39,489 nt of DNA. It comes from a virus. This document shows positions 30,674-38,332 of this stretch, piece after piece (the stretch's first letter is position 1; every line of letters begins with the position of its first letter). The notes under the pieces are model-generated. The model searched no databases. It was not told where the DNA came from and saw only the letters and a program-made list of their open reading frames with translations. The position numbers and the translations under genes are program-made. The stretch covers positions 1 through 39,489 of IMG/VR virus record IMGVR_UViG_3300031976_001312; one strand, written 5' to 3'.

Positions 30674-30865
30674 ATGCAAACCAATGCCCAACCATGCCGG
30701 GTGTACATGCACCCGGCCGCAGGTAACAGCCACATCGCCATTCAGGCCATGCAGCACGTCACCGGACGCGTTGCCGCCCGCTTGGCTGGCAAACAATCCC
30801 GCACCATCTATCTGCTCACCCCTGAAGAAGCGGCCCGCTATCGCCGCCAGGGCGGTGCAGCATGA
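30674..30865 (+). CDS. small early protein, unknown
   Basis: This 63-residue protein is the first gene after the early promoter. It has a helical middle (IAIQAMQHVTGRVAARLAGK) and a basic end. I do not recognise it. First-position early genes often encode host-takeover or antitermination proteins. ATG 30674 is used because CCGGAAC precedes it and the promoter lies upstream; the longer frame to 30614 would start inside the promoter. It overlaps the next gene by four bases. Confidence 0.6.
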   Translation: MQTNAQPCRVYMHPAAGNSHIAIQAMQHVTGRVAARLAGKQSRTIYLLTPEEAARYRRQGGAA

Positions 30866-31191
30866 GCACTATCGCCCACCTCCCCGCTACCAACGTTCTT
30901 ACTCAAGCGCACCGCGATGCCATGGCCTACATCCAGGACTTGGCGATCACGATCAGCCTGCAAGGTGCTTATGCCGTGTTTAGCGATTACGACGGCAATG
31001 TCCAATGGCTCGAAGTCAGGTGGCGCCGATGCGCAGAAATGAAGAACGGCAATTACCGTGCAGATAACAGTCACCGTATCGCGTTACCCGGGCAACACCC
31101 CGATCAGGGCCACGATGCCTTGCCGCAACTACAAGCACTCGCCCGCGAGCTAGAAGCCCTCCTAACCCCACCAACAGGAGACGCCGCATGA
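30862..31191 (+). CDS. early protein, unknown
   Basis: This 109-residue protein has a mixed N-terminus, a possible beta segment (YAVFSDYDGNVQWLEVRW) and a helical C-terminal end (LPQLQALARELEALL). I do not recognise it. ATGA couplings on both sides place it firmly in the early operon. Confidence 0.65.
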   Translation: MSTIAHLPATNVLTQAHRDAMAYIQDLAITISLQGAYAVFSDYDGNVQWLEVRWRRCAEMKNGNYRADNSHRIALPGQHPDQGHDALPQLQALARELEALLTPPTGDAA

Positions 31192-31508
31192 ACGCAACCC
31201 AACACCCACAGGCTGTCCGCGTACTCGGAAAGCGCTACTCGCTGAAAGAAGCCGCCGCGCTACTCGGTACCGGCCATATCACCCTATGCAAGCAGTTACG
31301 CGATATCGGCATGCTGGACGCCAACAACCTAGGCACCCGCCCGCACACCAGCAGCGGGCGCCTATGCGTTGAACTTAAAACCTTTGAGCACAGCGGCTTG
31401 GGTACTGAAAAGCCCTACGGCAAAACGCTGGTCACCGAGCGCGGCCTGCTCTACATCGCCAACCGCCTCAACATCTCAATCCAGCGCGAGGCCGCTAACG
31501 ATGAGTGA
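31188..31508 (+). CDS. KilAC-like antirepressor domain protein
   Basis: This 106-residue protein resembles the C-terminal KilAC/ANT domain of phage antirepressors: RYSLKEAAALLGTGHITLCKQLRDIGML, and then TLVTERGLLYIANRL near the end. The usual N-terminal Bro-N or KilA-N domain is absent, so it is either a stand-alone DNA-binding part or a truncated antirepressor. GGAG precedes the ATG. It overlaps the next gene by eight bases. Confidence 0.75.
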   Translation: MNATQHPQAVRVLGKRYSLKEAAALLGTGHITLCKQLRDIGMLDANNLGTRPHTSSGRLCVELKTFEHSGLGTEKPYGKTLVTERGLLYIANRLNISIQREAANDE

Positions 31509-31899
31509 GCCGATGCCCGAGTGGGGTGAAGCCCTACCCGACACCAGCACCGTGGGGCTGCTGTATCAACAGTTCGAGCGCGTCCTGATCCCCCTGGACG
31601 ATGTGCGCGTGGCCTACTTCCGCAACCTCAACTACGAGACGTTCCGGCGGGCGCTGCGCAGCTACCGCGTACCGTTGCCAGTGGTCACGCTAGACGACTC
31701 GGAAAAGGCCACGCCCTATATCTGCATTTATCAGCTAGCCGCACTGATCGAACAGCGCGCCGTGGCATCCGCACAGCAGCGGCGAGTGATCTTCACCACC
31801 ACTAGCGTTGATGCGCAGCTGCGCCAAAGCATGATCGACGCGGTACCCATTACCCAGTTTCGCGATTTGGCCACCGCCACACCGAAACCCCAGGCCTAA
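31501..31899 (+). CDS. PrtN-like pyocin activator family protein
   Basis: This protein of about 132 residues has the PrtN pattern: TVGLLYQQFERVLIPLDDV, then YFRNLNYETFRRALRSYRVPLPVV and YICIYQLAALIEQR. PrtN activates pyocin genes in Pseudomonas aeruginosa after DNA damage. Phage versions are usually small DNA-binding regulators of unknown target. ATG 31501 lies eight bases inside the KilAC-like gene end; a longer frame to 31369 overlaps that gene and has no support. Confidence 0.8.
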   Translation: MSEPMPEWGEALPDTSTVGLLYQQFERVLIPLDDVRVAYFRNLNYETFRRALRSYRVPLPVVTLDDSEKATPYICIYQLAALIEQRAVASAQQRRVIFTTTSVDAQLRQSMIDAVPITQFRDLATATPKPQA

Positions 31900-31934
31900 C
31901 GGCCAACACCACCACGTAATAGAGGAAACCAATC

Positions 31935-32294
31935 ATGTCCACTCAATCCACCAGCACCGATATCAACGCCCTGCTAGACGATCTAGACGCGGGCATCTTC
32001 CGCGAAAAGCTAGCCCGCGCCTTGAGTGATGCCGCCGCAGGCTGTGTCCAGCACGGCAAAGCTGCAGACGTCACTATCAAGTTCAGCTTGAAACAGATCG
32101 CGGACAGCTCCCAGGTCGATTGCGCCCACAAGCTCAGCTATGTGGTACCCACCGCCAAGGGCAAGCGCAGCGAGGAGAACACCACTAAAACGCCGCTGTA
32201 TGTCGGCAAAGGCGGCAAGCTCACGCTGTTCCCAGAGAACCAGGGCAAGTTCGACTTCCAGCCGGAAGGCCAGAGCAACACCCAGCGCGCCTAA
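31935..32294 (+). CDS. conserved phage protein upstream of DUF2303
   Basis: This 119-residue protein matches a type found next to DUF2303 genes in Pseudomonas-like phages: an N-terminal LLDDLDAGIFREKLARAL, then ADVTIKFSLKQIADSSQV and a KLTLFPENQGKFDF end. Function is not known. GAGGAA precedes the ATG. The pairing with the next gene suggests they work together, perhaps in recombination or DNA protection. Confidence 0.7.
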   Translation: MSTQSTSTDINALLDDLDAGIFREKLARALSDAAAGCVQHGKAADVTIKFSLKQIADSSQVDCAHKLSYVVPTAKGKRSEENTTKTPLYVGKGGKLTLFPENQGKFDFQPEGQSNTQRA

Positions 32295-32352
32295 CCAGCG
32301 CACTGGTACACCGAAAACCCACCAACGCAAACCAATGTATTAAGGAATCATC

Positions 32353-33153
32353 ATGGATCACCAAGCAATCGACAAAATCCAGCAGCTAGTCCACGCCGCC
32401 ATGATCGGCAACCCAGGCACCGACGTACCCACGCTGCTTGTACCGGATGGCTACTCGCTGGAGTCGCTGGAGAAATACCAAGAAAACCCATCCCGCTTCC
32501 GCGGCACGTTCTCGACCGAATCAATCGAGGACTATGGCAACTACGTTAACGCCGAAGATGAAGCCCGCGTGTTTGTAGATGTAGACGCGATGCGCGCCGC
32601 TGCCTTCTTTGACCTAGGCAACCCAAGCGCACCCGGCCACGGCGAACACCGCGCCTACCTCAAGCTGGAAGCGACCGGTGCCTATGTCGCCTGCCTAGCG
32701 GCCCACGACTCAAGCTTTGCGCAAAAGGAACTAGCCCACTGGATCGAGGACTGGCACCACTGCATCACAGGGATCGACAGCAACGGCGAAGACCTCACCG
32801 CTAAACAGCTCGCCAACGCCGTGCGCAAAATCGAGATCAAAGCGACCTCCGAACGCAGCCATGAAGATGGTGACTGGAACACCAAGCGCAGCGGCATGGA
32901 CGCACTGGATGCCAGCGCAGGCGATGCCACGCCGGATATCATCCGCTTCCACTGCGTGCCTTATGAGGGCCTAGCCTTCCGCACGTTTGAAATGCGCGTC
33001 TCGATCCTCACCGATGAGATCAAGCCCAAGCTAAAGCTTCGCATCATCGGGCTGGAAACGGCGCAGGAAGAAATGGCGAAAGAGTTCAAGCAAGTGTTAG
33101 CCGATGAGCTTGAAGAAAGCGCAACGCTCTTGTTGGGCTCATTTAGCAAGTAA
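32353..33153 (+). CDS. DUF2303 family protein (YfdQ-like)
   Basis: This 266-residue protein has the DUF2303 pattern: an N-terminal helical part, PTLLVPDGYSLESLEKYQ, then RVFVDVDAMRAAAFFDLGNP and a long C-terminal half with RFHCVPYEGLAFRTFEMRV. The E. coli prophage homologue is YfdQ; its function is not known. AAGGAA precedes the ATG. Confidence 0.88.
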   Translation: MDHQAIDKIQQLVHAAMIGNPGTDVPTLLVPDGYSLESLEKYQENPSRFRGTFSTESIEDYGNYVNAEDEARVFVDVDAMRAAAFFDLGNPSAPGHGEHRAYLKLEATGAYVACLAAHDSSFAQKELAHWIEDWHHCITGIDSNGEDLTAKQLANAVRKIEIKATSERSHEDGDWNTKRSGMDALDASAGDATPDIIRFHCVPYEGLAFRTFEMRVSILTDEIKPKLKLRIIGLETAQEEMAKEFKQVLADELEESATLLLGSFSK

Positions 33154-33173
33154 TAGCCACACCCGCAAGACCA

Positions 33174-33203
33174 CCCCGCCACTACCCACCACTAGCGGCG
33201 GGG
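33174..33203 (+). other. stem-loop between early genes
   Basis: CCCCGCC and GGCGGGG form a 7-bp stem around a 16-base loop, just after the DUF2303 gene. Only two T residues follow, so it is a weak terminator or an mRNA-processing structure. Confidence 0.35.
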
Positions 33204-33225
33204 TTCCACCACTAGGAGCAAACCA

Positions 33226-33876
33226 ATGCACGCACATCAAATTTTTGAGCACCCGTATTTTGAAGAACGGCCAGTAAAAGACATCCTGGAGCCCTTTGGA
33301 TTCGAGGTGCACCTCAACACCCACGAACTACCGATCGATGAACTCGATACAGACGAAGACTGCTCACTCTACTCAACCGACCCCAGCGCCTATATCGCAC
33401 AGTTAGAGAACACCGCCCCCAGTGGCTACAAAGAGATTGCCCGCTTCGAAAACGAAGATGGGATTCTTATCGTCTCCGTTCTCCCCAAAACACTCTTCGC
33501 CATGTACCTGTTAGGCGCCGATCCTCTCTACAGAGGCCCCTATACAGGCTCCTACGCCTCTTATACCGAGGTGTACCAAGAACGCATGCGGCAAATCTCC
33601 AGCGAAGGCTTCAGCAGTGAGCGAGACGGCAACTATATGAAAGGCGAGTTGGCCAGAGCAGCGGGCGCTTACGCCTCGATTGCAGGCAACGCCATTGAAC
33701 GAGGTGCCTCCGTTACGAGCAACATGCTAACAACCGATTGGCCGTTTGATCGCGCCTGGTGGAAACCCACCACTCCCCGCCGCGACTTGGTAAAAGCAGG
33801 CGCCCTGATCCTCGCCGAAATCGAACGCCAAGACCGCGCTGCAGCCTATGCTAAAGCCGGGGAGGACGCCGCATGA
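33226..33876 (+). CDS. early phage protein with conserved C-terminal domain
   Basis: This 216-residue protein has a variable N-terminal half. Its C-terminal half is widespread in phage early genes: RQISSEGFSSERDGNYMKGEL, then AAGAYASIAG and WPFDRAWWKPTTPRRDLVKAGALI. The function of this domain is not known to me; it appears fused to many different N-terminal parts. AGGAG precedes the ATG, and the stop overlaps the next start (ATGA). Confidence 0.75.
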   Translation: MHAHQIFEHPYFEERPVKDILEPFGFEVHLNTHELPIDELDTDEDCSLYSTDPSAYIAQLENTAPSGYKEIARFENEDGILIVSVLPKTLFAMYLLGADPLYRGPYTGSYASYTEVYQERMRQISSEGFSSERDGNYMKGELARAAGAYASIAGNAIERGASVTSNMLTTDWPFDRAWWKPTTPRRDLVKAGALILAEIERQDRAAAYAKAGEDAA

Positions 33877-34115
33877 GCACACAGCAGCAGCCCCAGGCAG
33901 TGCCGCAATATCCTCAGTTCAAGTTCGTTGAATTCAGCAAAACACGCCAAATGCGCGGCACCGAAGCGGCCCGTATCGAAATTGTTTATGCCGAAGGCGA
34001 CCACGATGAAATCTGGATGTCGGCAGGCGACCTGCACGGCAACCTCTGTACATGGGGACAACACGAAGCGCTCACCGAAGCCCTGAAGGCTTATGGGCAA
34101 GGGGGCCGGGGATGA
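33873..34115 (+). CDS. small early protein, unknown
   Basis: This 80-residue protein is acidic, with a beta-like centre (ARIEIVYAEGDHDEIWMS) and a helical end. I do not recognise it. It is bounded by ATGA overlaps on both sides and so is translated with its neighbours. Confidence 0.6.
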   Translation: MSTQQQPQAVPQYPQFKFVEFSKTRQMRGTEAARIEIVYAEGDHDEIWMSAGDLHGNLCTWGQHEALTEALKAYGQGGRG

Positions 34116-34639
34116 ACACACCAGCAATTGCACCTCGCGTGCTAGACCCAGCTTGCGGCAGCCGCATGATGTGGTTTGACCGTGGCCACCCTGATGCAGT
34201 TTTCGGTGATGTACGTAGCGAAACACTCTCCATAACTGACAGGAGCCACGGCCGCATCGACGGGACAAGGACGCTAACTGTTTGCCCAGATATGCAGATG
34301 GATTTTCGCGCCCTGCCGTTTAGTGATGACACCTTCCGCCTGGTCGCGTTTGACCCGCCTCACCTGGTGCGCGCTGGCCCGCGCTCCTGGCTAGCAGCCA
34401 AGTACGGAAAGCTCAGCAAGGATTGGCGCGACGATCTCCGCCAAGGCTTTGCTGAATGCTTCCGCGTACTGCACCCCGATGGCGTGCTGGTGTTTAAGTG
34501 GAATGAAACACAGGTGAAGCTGAGCGAAGTGCTGGCACTGACTCCACACCAACCTCTGTTTGGTAACACCAGCGGAAGGAAAGCGGGTACGCACTGGCTA
34601 GTGTTCATGAAGCCAAGCACTCAGGAGCTGACACCATGA
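34112..34639 (+). CDS. SAM-dependent methyltransferase
   Basis: This protein of about 175 residues has the Rossmann motif RVLDPACGSRMMWFD, then a motif of the GDVR type, MDFRALPFSDDTFRLVAFDPPH and RVLHPDGVLVFKWNE. The DPPH sequence resembles the DPPY/DPPW motif of DNA amino-methyltransferases, so DNA adenine or N4-cytosine methylation is possible, but the fold alone does not settle this. ATG 34112 overlaps the preceding stop; a longer frame to 34052 would sit inside the previous gene. Confidence 0.75.
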   Translation: MNTPAIAPRVLDPACGSRMMWFDRGHPDAVFGDVRSETLSITDRSHGRIDGTRTLTVCPDMQMDFRALPFSDDTFRLVAFDPPHLVRAGPRSWLAAKYGKLSKDWRDDLRQGFAECFRVLHPDGVLVFKWNETQVKLSEVLALTPHQPLFGNTSGRKAGTHWLVFMKPSTQELTP

Positions 34640-35331
34640 ACTACGAAGCCTGGCGTATCAGTTTTCAAGACAGCGAGCAGGCCGCGAAAGCGGCCTTTGA
34701 AGAGTCCCAGCGATATAAGCGAATGTTCGACATGGCGATCAACAGCGTCGTTGAACTGGCTGAAGCCGCGGGCATCCCTAAAGAAAATCAACTCACAGGC
34801 GGAAATTTCCAGGCGCTCAACGCGATTGAGAAGCTGAAGGAACGCCGTGAGAAATGGAAAGCGCGGGCACTCAAGGCCGAGAAAGACCGCGACGCTTACC
34901 TCATTGCCGAACAGCGGCAGATAGCGCTAAGGCAGAAGGTGGAAGCTGAGCGTGACGTACTTGCAGCCTACCAAACCGATCTAATCCGTGAGCTAACAGC
35001 GTGCCAATCGGTATTACATATGCTGGCACATGACCGGCAGGTAACGCCCGCCTACGCAAATGACGCTAAGGCTGTATTGAGGCGTGCACCGGAAGCCTGC
35101 CTTGCAAAACGCGATGCTTTATCGCAGTCAGAGGGACTGAAGAAAGCAGCGATATTTATAGAGCAGAAAGCCAATAGCTATGACGCTGAGCATGGCAAAA
35201 CAGACCCATCGACAAATCATCGCGAATATCCTGGGGATGGTGCTGAGTATTACAACGATCTGATGGAGCTAGCCGACGAACTACGTCGCCAAGCCAATGG
35301 TGAACCAGGAGGTGCTGCATGGACTTCCTGA
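34636..35331 (+). CDS. phage protein with coiled coil, Ead/Ea22-like
   Basis: This 231-residue protein has a long charged coiled coil at residues 65-120 and a C-terminal ~60-residue domain with QKANSYDAEHGKTD and YYNDLMELADELRRQ, a pattern I associate with small early phage proteins. A link to Ead/Ea22-type proteins is a guess. It overlaps the next small membrane gene by 13 bases. Confidence 0.6.
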   Translation: MNYEAWRISFQDSEQAAKAAFEESQRYKRMFDMAINSVVELAEAAGIPKENQLTGGNFQALNAIEKLKERREKWKARALKAEKDRDAYLIAEQRQIALRQKVEAERDVLAAYQTDLIRELTACQSVLHMLAHDRQVTPAYANDAKAVLRRAPEACLAKRDALSQSEGLKKAAIFIEQKANSYDAEHGKTDPSTNHREYPGDGAEYYNDLMELADELRRQANGEPGGAAWTS

Positions 35332-35531
35332 TTCTCAAAACGATAGCCATCTGCATTGTTGGCGGCGCCTTGATCTCATCGTTGTTCGTTGACGAACGTA
35401 GTCCAATCTTAAGCGATCGGCTGATTACCGCGGGGCTCGGAGCTTTCATCGGCTTGATCATCGCTGTCATTATCTTGGGCGGCTGGCACCTTGCGGCCCT
35501 GGTGTTCGCCATGATGGAGGGCACCAAATGA
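35319..35531 (+). CDS. small two-TM membrane protein
   Basis: This 70-residue protein has hydrophobic segments at residues 4-23 and 40-64 with charged DERSP between. GGAGG precedes its ATG, inside the end of the upstream gene. I cannot assign a function. Superinfection exclusion is a common role for such small phage membrane proteins, but nothing in the sequence proves it. ATGA overlap joins it to the methyltransferase gene. Confidence 0.6.
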   Translation: MDFLILKTIAICIVGGALISSLFVDERSPILSDRLITAGLGAFIGLIIAVIILGGWHLAALVFAMMEGTK

Positions 35532-37249
35532 AACGACAACCTCCCCACTGGCGCACTCAATACGCCCTCGACTACGAAGGTGAAATCAACGTCGATCTAT
35601 TCGCCGGCGGCGGCGGTGCCAGCACCGGGTTAGAGATGGGCCTAAAGCGCCCCGTGCACGTCGCCATCAACCACGATCCCGACGCGATCAGCATGCACAC
35701 CGCCAACCACCCCGGATGCGAACACTACCAAAGCGATGTCTACGAAGTAGATCCAATTGCCGCCACCCGCGGCCGCCCGGTGGGCTGGCTACACGCTAGC
35801 CCCGACTGCACCCATCACAGCCAAGCCCGGGGCGGCCAGCCCCGCAAACGCGCTATCAGATCATTGAGCTGGGTAGTCCACAAATGGGCAGGCCTGGTGC
35901 GCCCCCGCGTGATCTCACTGGAGAACGTCGAGCAAATACTGCAGTGGGGCCCACTCGTCGCCAAGCGCTGCAAAGAAACCGGCCGTGTTAATAAAATCGA
36001 CGGCACCGTAGCCGTTCCAGGCGAACAAACGCCGATCAATGAACAGTTCCTGGTACCGGATAAGAAACGCCGCAGCCAAAACTGGCGGCACTTCATCGGT
36101 GGCTTACGGGCGCTAGGTTATGAAGTGGAGTGGCGCACACTCCCCGCATGTGACTTTGGCGCCCCCACAACACGCAAACGTTTATATCTGATCGCCCGCC
36201 GCGATGGTCAGCCCATCGTCTGGCCTACACCTACTCACGCCCGCAAACCCGCCAGGGGCCAAAAGCGCTTCGCATCGGCGGCATCCTGCATTGATTGGTC
36301 GGATCTCGGTAAGAGCATTTTCAACCGCCCCCGCCCACTCGCAGACAACACAATGAAGCGAATCGCCAAAGGCATTGATAAGTTCGTGATCAATGCGGCT
36401 CAACCCTTCATTGTGCCCATCGCCAACTACGGTACCGGCGAAGTCGTTCAGCCCATCAGCGAGCCACTACGCACTATCACCGCATGGCCGAAAGGCGGCA
36501 GCTTCGCTGTGGCTTCACCCTGCTTGGTTCAGCTAGCCCACGGCCAGGGTAAGCCCGGGGGCGTCCAACGCTGGGGAATCGGCAGCCGCGACATTGAAGA
36601 ACCACTGAACACCATCACGGCCAGCAGTGGAATGGCGGTGGCCACCGCCTACATGGCGCAGATGAACGGCGGGTTCTACGAAGGTGCAGGCCGCGCCGCC
36701 GATGACCCGCTTAGCACGATCACCGGCCGCGGTACCCAGCAGCAGATCGTCACCGCTCACCTAATGGTACAGCGACGCAATCAGAACGGTGCCGACGTGA
36801 CCGCGCCGCTGCACACTATCACCGCAGGGGCCAATCACCACGGCCTGGTGCACTGCACGCTCTCCCAGCAGGTAGAAGAAAGCGCCCTGCAGGTCGCCGC
36901 GTTCCTGATGCGCTACCACAGCACCGGCGGGCAATGGGCAGACCTGCACGAACCGATGACGACGGTGACCACGAAAGACCGGCTTGCCCTGGTGACCGTC
37001 TACATCAAAGGCACGCCCTACGTCATCGTGGATATCTGCCTGCGCATGCTCAAACCCCGTGAGCTCTACCGCGCCCAGGGCTTTCCAGATTCCTACATCA
37101 TCGATCGCGGGCACGATGGCAAACCGTTCACGATCACCGCGCAAACCCGCATGTGCGGCAACAGCGTCAGCCCATTACCTATGGCCGCACTCGCCGCCGC
37201 TAATGATCATCAGGTAGTAGAGCTCAATCACATGGAGGGCGTGGCATGA
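35528..37249 (+). CDS. DNA cytosine-C5 methyltransferase (Dcm-like)
   Basis: This 573-residue protein has motif I DLFAGGGGASTGLEMG, the catalytic SPDCTHHSQARG loop (Cys94), ENVEQ (Glu132) and APTTRKRLYLIARR. It ends with motif X, CGNSVSP. Between motifs VIII and X, residues about 310-500 hold five spaced repeats of the form xPLxTIT, in the place where target-recognition domains sit. It probably methylates phage DNA against host restriction. It is larger than a plain Dcm because of this repeat region. Confidence 0.92.
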   Translation: MKRQPPHWRTQYALDYEGEINVDLFAGGGGASTGLEMGLKRPVHVAINHDPDAISMHTANHPGCEHYQSDVYEVDPIAATRGRPVGWLHASPDCTHHSQARGGQPRKRAIRSLSWVVHKWAGLVRPRVISLENVEQILQWGPLVAKRCKETGRVNKIDGTVAVPGEQTPINEQFLVPDKKRRSQNWRHFIGGLRALGYEVEWRTLPACDFGAPTTRKRLYLIARRDGQPIVWPTPTHARKPARGQKRFASAASCIDWSDLGKSIFNRPRPLADNTMKRIAKGIDKFVINAAQPFIVPIANYGTGEVVQPISEPLRTITAWPKGGSFAVASPCLVQLAHGQGKPGGVQRWGIGSRDIEEPLNTITASSGMAVATAYMAQMNGGFYEGAGRAADDPLSTITGRGTQQQIVTAHLMVQRRNQNGADVTAPLHTITAGANHHGLVHCTLSQQVEESALQVAAFLMRYHSTGGQWADLHEPMTTVTTKDRLALVTVYIKGTPYVIVDICLRMLKPRELYRAQGFPDSYIIDRGHDGKPFTITAQTRMCGNSVSPLPMAALAAANDHQVVELNHMEGVA

Positions 37250-38127
37250 AAGAACACGGCAAACTATTCAACACGGCCATGGTGCAGGCGTTCCTCGAGG
37301 CACGCAAAAACCAAACCCGCCGCGTGATCGATGCTCACAACTCCCTGGTCGATGGCAACGGCATCAGCAAAAAGCGCTGGGAGGCTGCAGGCTTTGACCT
37401 TGCCAACGCGACGATCGACAACGGCCCCTCGCCTGCAGGCAACCCAGGCCCTTACCTCAAAGCCACTTGCACGGAAGGCACCACCCACCGGATTTACTCA
37501 CGCGTGCAGCCAGGTGACCGGATATGGGTAAAAGAGGGTTACGCTGAAGAGCACCCGCTAGCAATACAAGACGGCCGATATTCGCAGCCTGGCTACGCCG
37601 GAATACCAGGGCCGCCACCCGTCAAATACCGGACGATATATAGAGCAGACGGCGAGCCTCGCCAAATATGGAGATGCCATACGGGCCACCCTTACTACAC
37701 AACAGAGGGCCCAGCGAACTCTCATGATGCTGAGTTCCCCACGGTCATGAGCAACTATACGCGAGCCAAAGGCGTCGGTATTCACTGGATGCCTTCAATG
37801 TTCATGCCCCGCTGGGCAGCTCGTCTAGTGTTCGATGTGGTGAGCGTTCGCCTTGAACGTCTGCAGGATATTAAAGCAGCGGATGCACGGCGGGAGGGTA
37901 TCTTCGAAGAGGAACACGACTGGCGAGAAAGTGAATTCTACCTTCCTCAAGTAGCTTATCGCTCAGTCGAAGGCGCTCGCTACCGCTACTCAGATCCACG
38001 CCAAGCCTTCCAGGAGCTATGGGAAACCATCAATGGCAAAGAATCCTGGCAGTCCAATCCATCGGTCTGGATCTACGACCTGCATCCCGTTGGCATTAAC
38101 AACGAAACGGTGCCAAGCCATGGCTAA
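37246..38127 (+). CDS. ASCH/PUA-like phage protein
   Basis: This 293-residue protein starts with GKLFNTAMVQAFLEARKNQTRRVI and contains RVQPGDRIWVKEGYAEE, MPRWAARLVFDVVSVRLERLQDI and WETINGKESWQSNPSVWIYDL. This is the layout of phage proteins with an ASCH-type (PUA-like) fold that are often labelled morphogenetic. The fold in other systems binds RNA or processes modified nucleosides. A place just after a cytosine methyltransferase suggests a nucleotide-related role, which is inference. Confidence 0.7.
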   Translation: MKEHGKLFNTAMVQAFLEARKNQTRRVIDAHNSLVDGNGISKKRWEAAGFDLANATIDNGPSPAGNPGPYLKATCTEGTTHRIYSRVQPGDRIWVKEGYAEEHPLAIQDGRYSQPGYAGIPGPPPVKYRTIYRADGEPRQIWRCHTGHPYYTTEGPANSHDAEFPTVMSNYTRAKGVGIHWMPSMFMPRWAARLVFDVVSVRLERLQDIKAADARREGIFEEEHDWRESEFYLPQVAYRSVEGARYRYSDPRQAFQELWETINGKESWQSNPSVWIYDLHPVGINNETVPSHG

Positions 38128-38332
38128 TCCAAATGTCCTATCCTGCGAAGAACTACGCGTGATTACCGGCTACCAGCGTCAAGCCGATATAGAGCGCTGC
38201 CTAATCGAGCAAGGCGTCAAAGTGTTCAGGGGCCGCCTTGGCCCCTGGACGACCATCGACCTGATCAACCAGGCTGGCGGCTTAACGACACGCGCTCAAA
38301 ACGACGACAGCTATGATCCCAGTATCCTATGA
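38120..38332 (+). CDS. DUF4224 protein, possible excisionase
   Basis: This protein of 70 residues matches DUF4224: LSCEELRVITGYQRQADIERCLIEQGVKVF, a winged-helix-like start. Such proteins are often found just upstream of phage integrases and may serve as recombination directionality factors. ATG 38120 overlaps the preceding gene, and the stop overlaps the integrase start as ATGA. Confidence 0.75.
   Translation: MANPNVLSCEELRVITGYQRQADIERCLIEQGVKVFRGRLGPWTTIDLINQAGGLTTRAQNDDSYDPSIL

Noticed and set aside
30642-30983. Plus-strand 113-codon frame overlapping the first early genes
   Set aside because: It lies in another frame across two well-coupled genes and is rich in Pro/Ser/Arg, typical of an off-frame reading.
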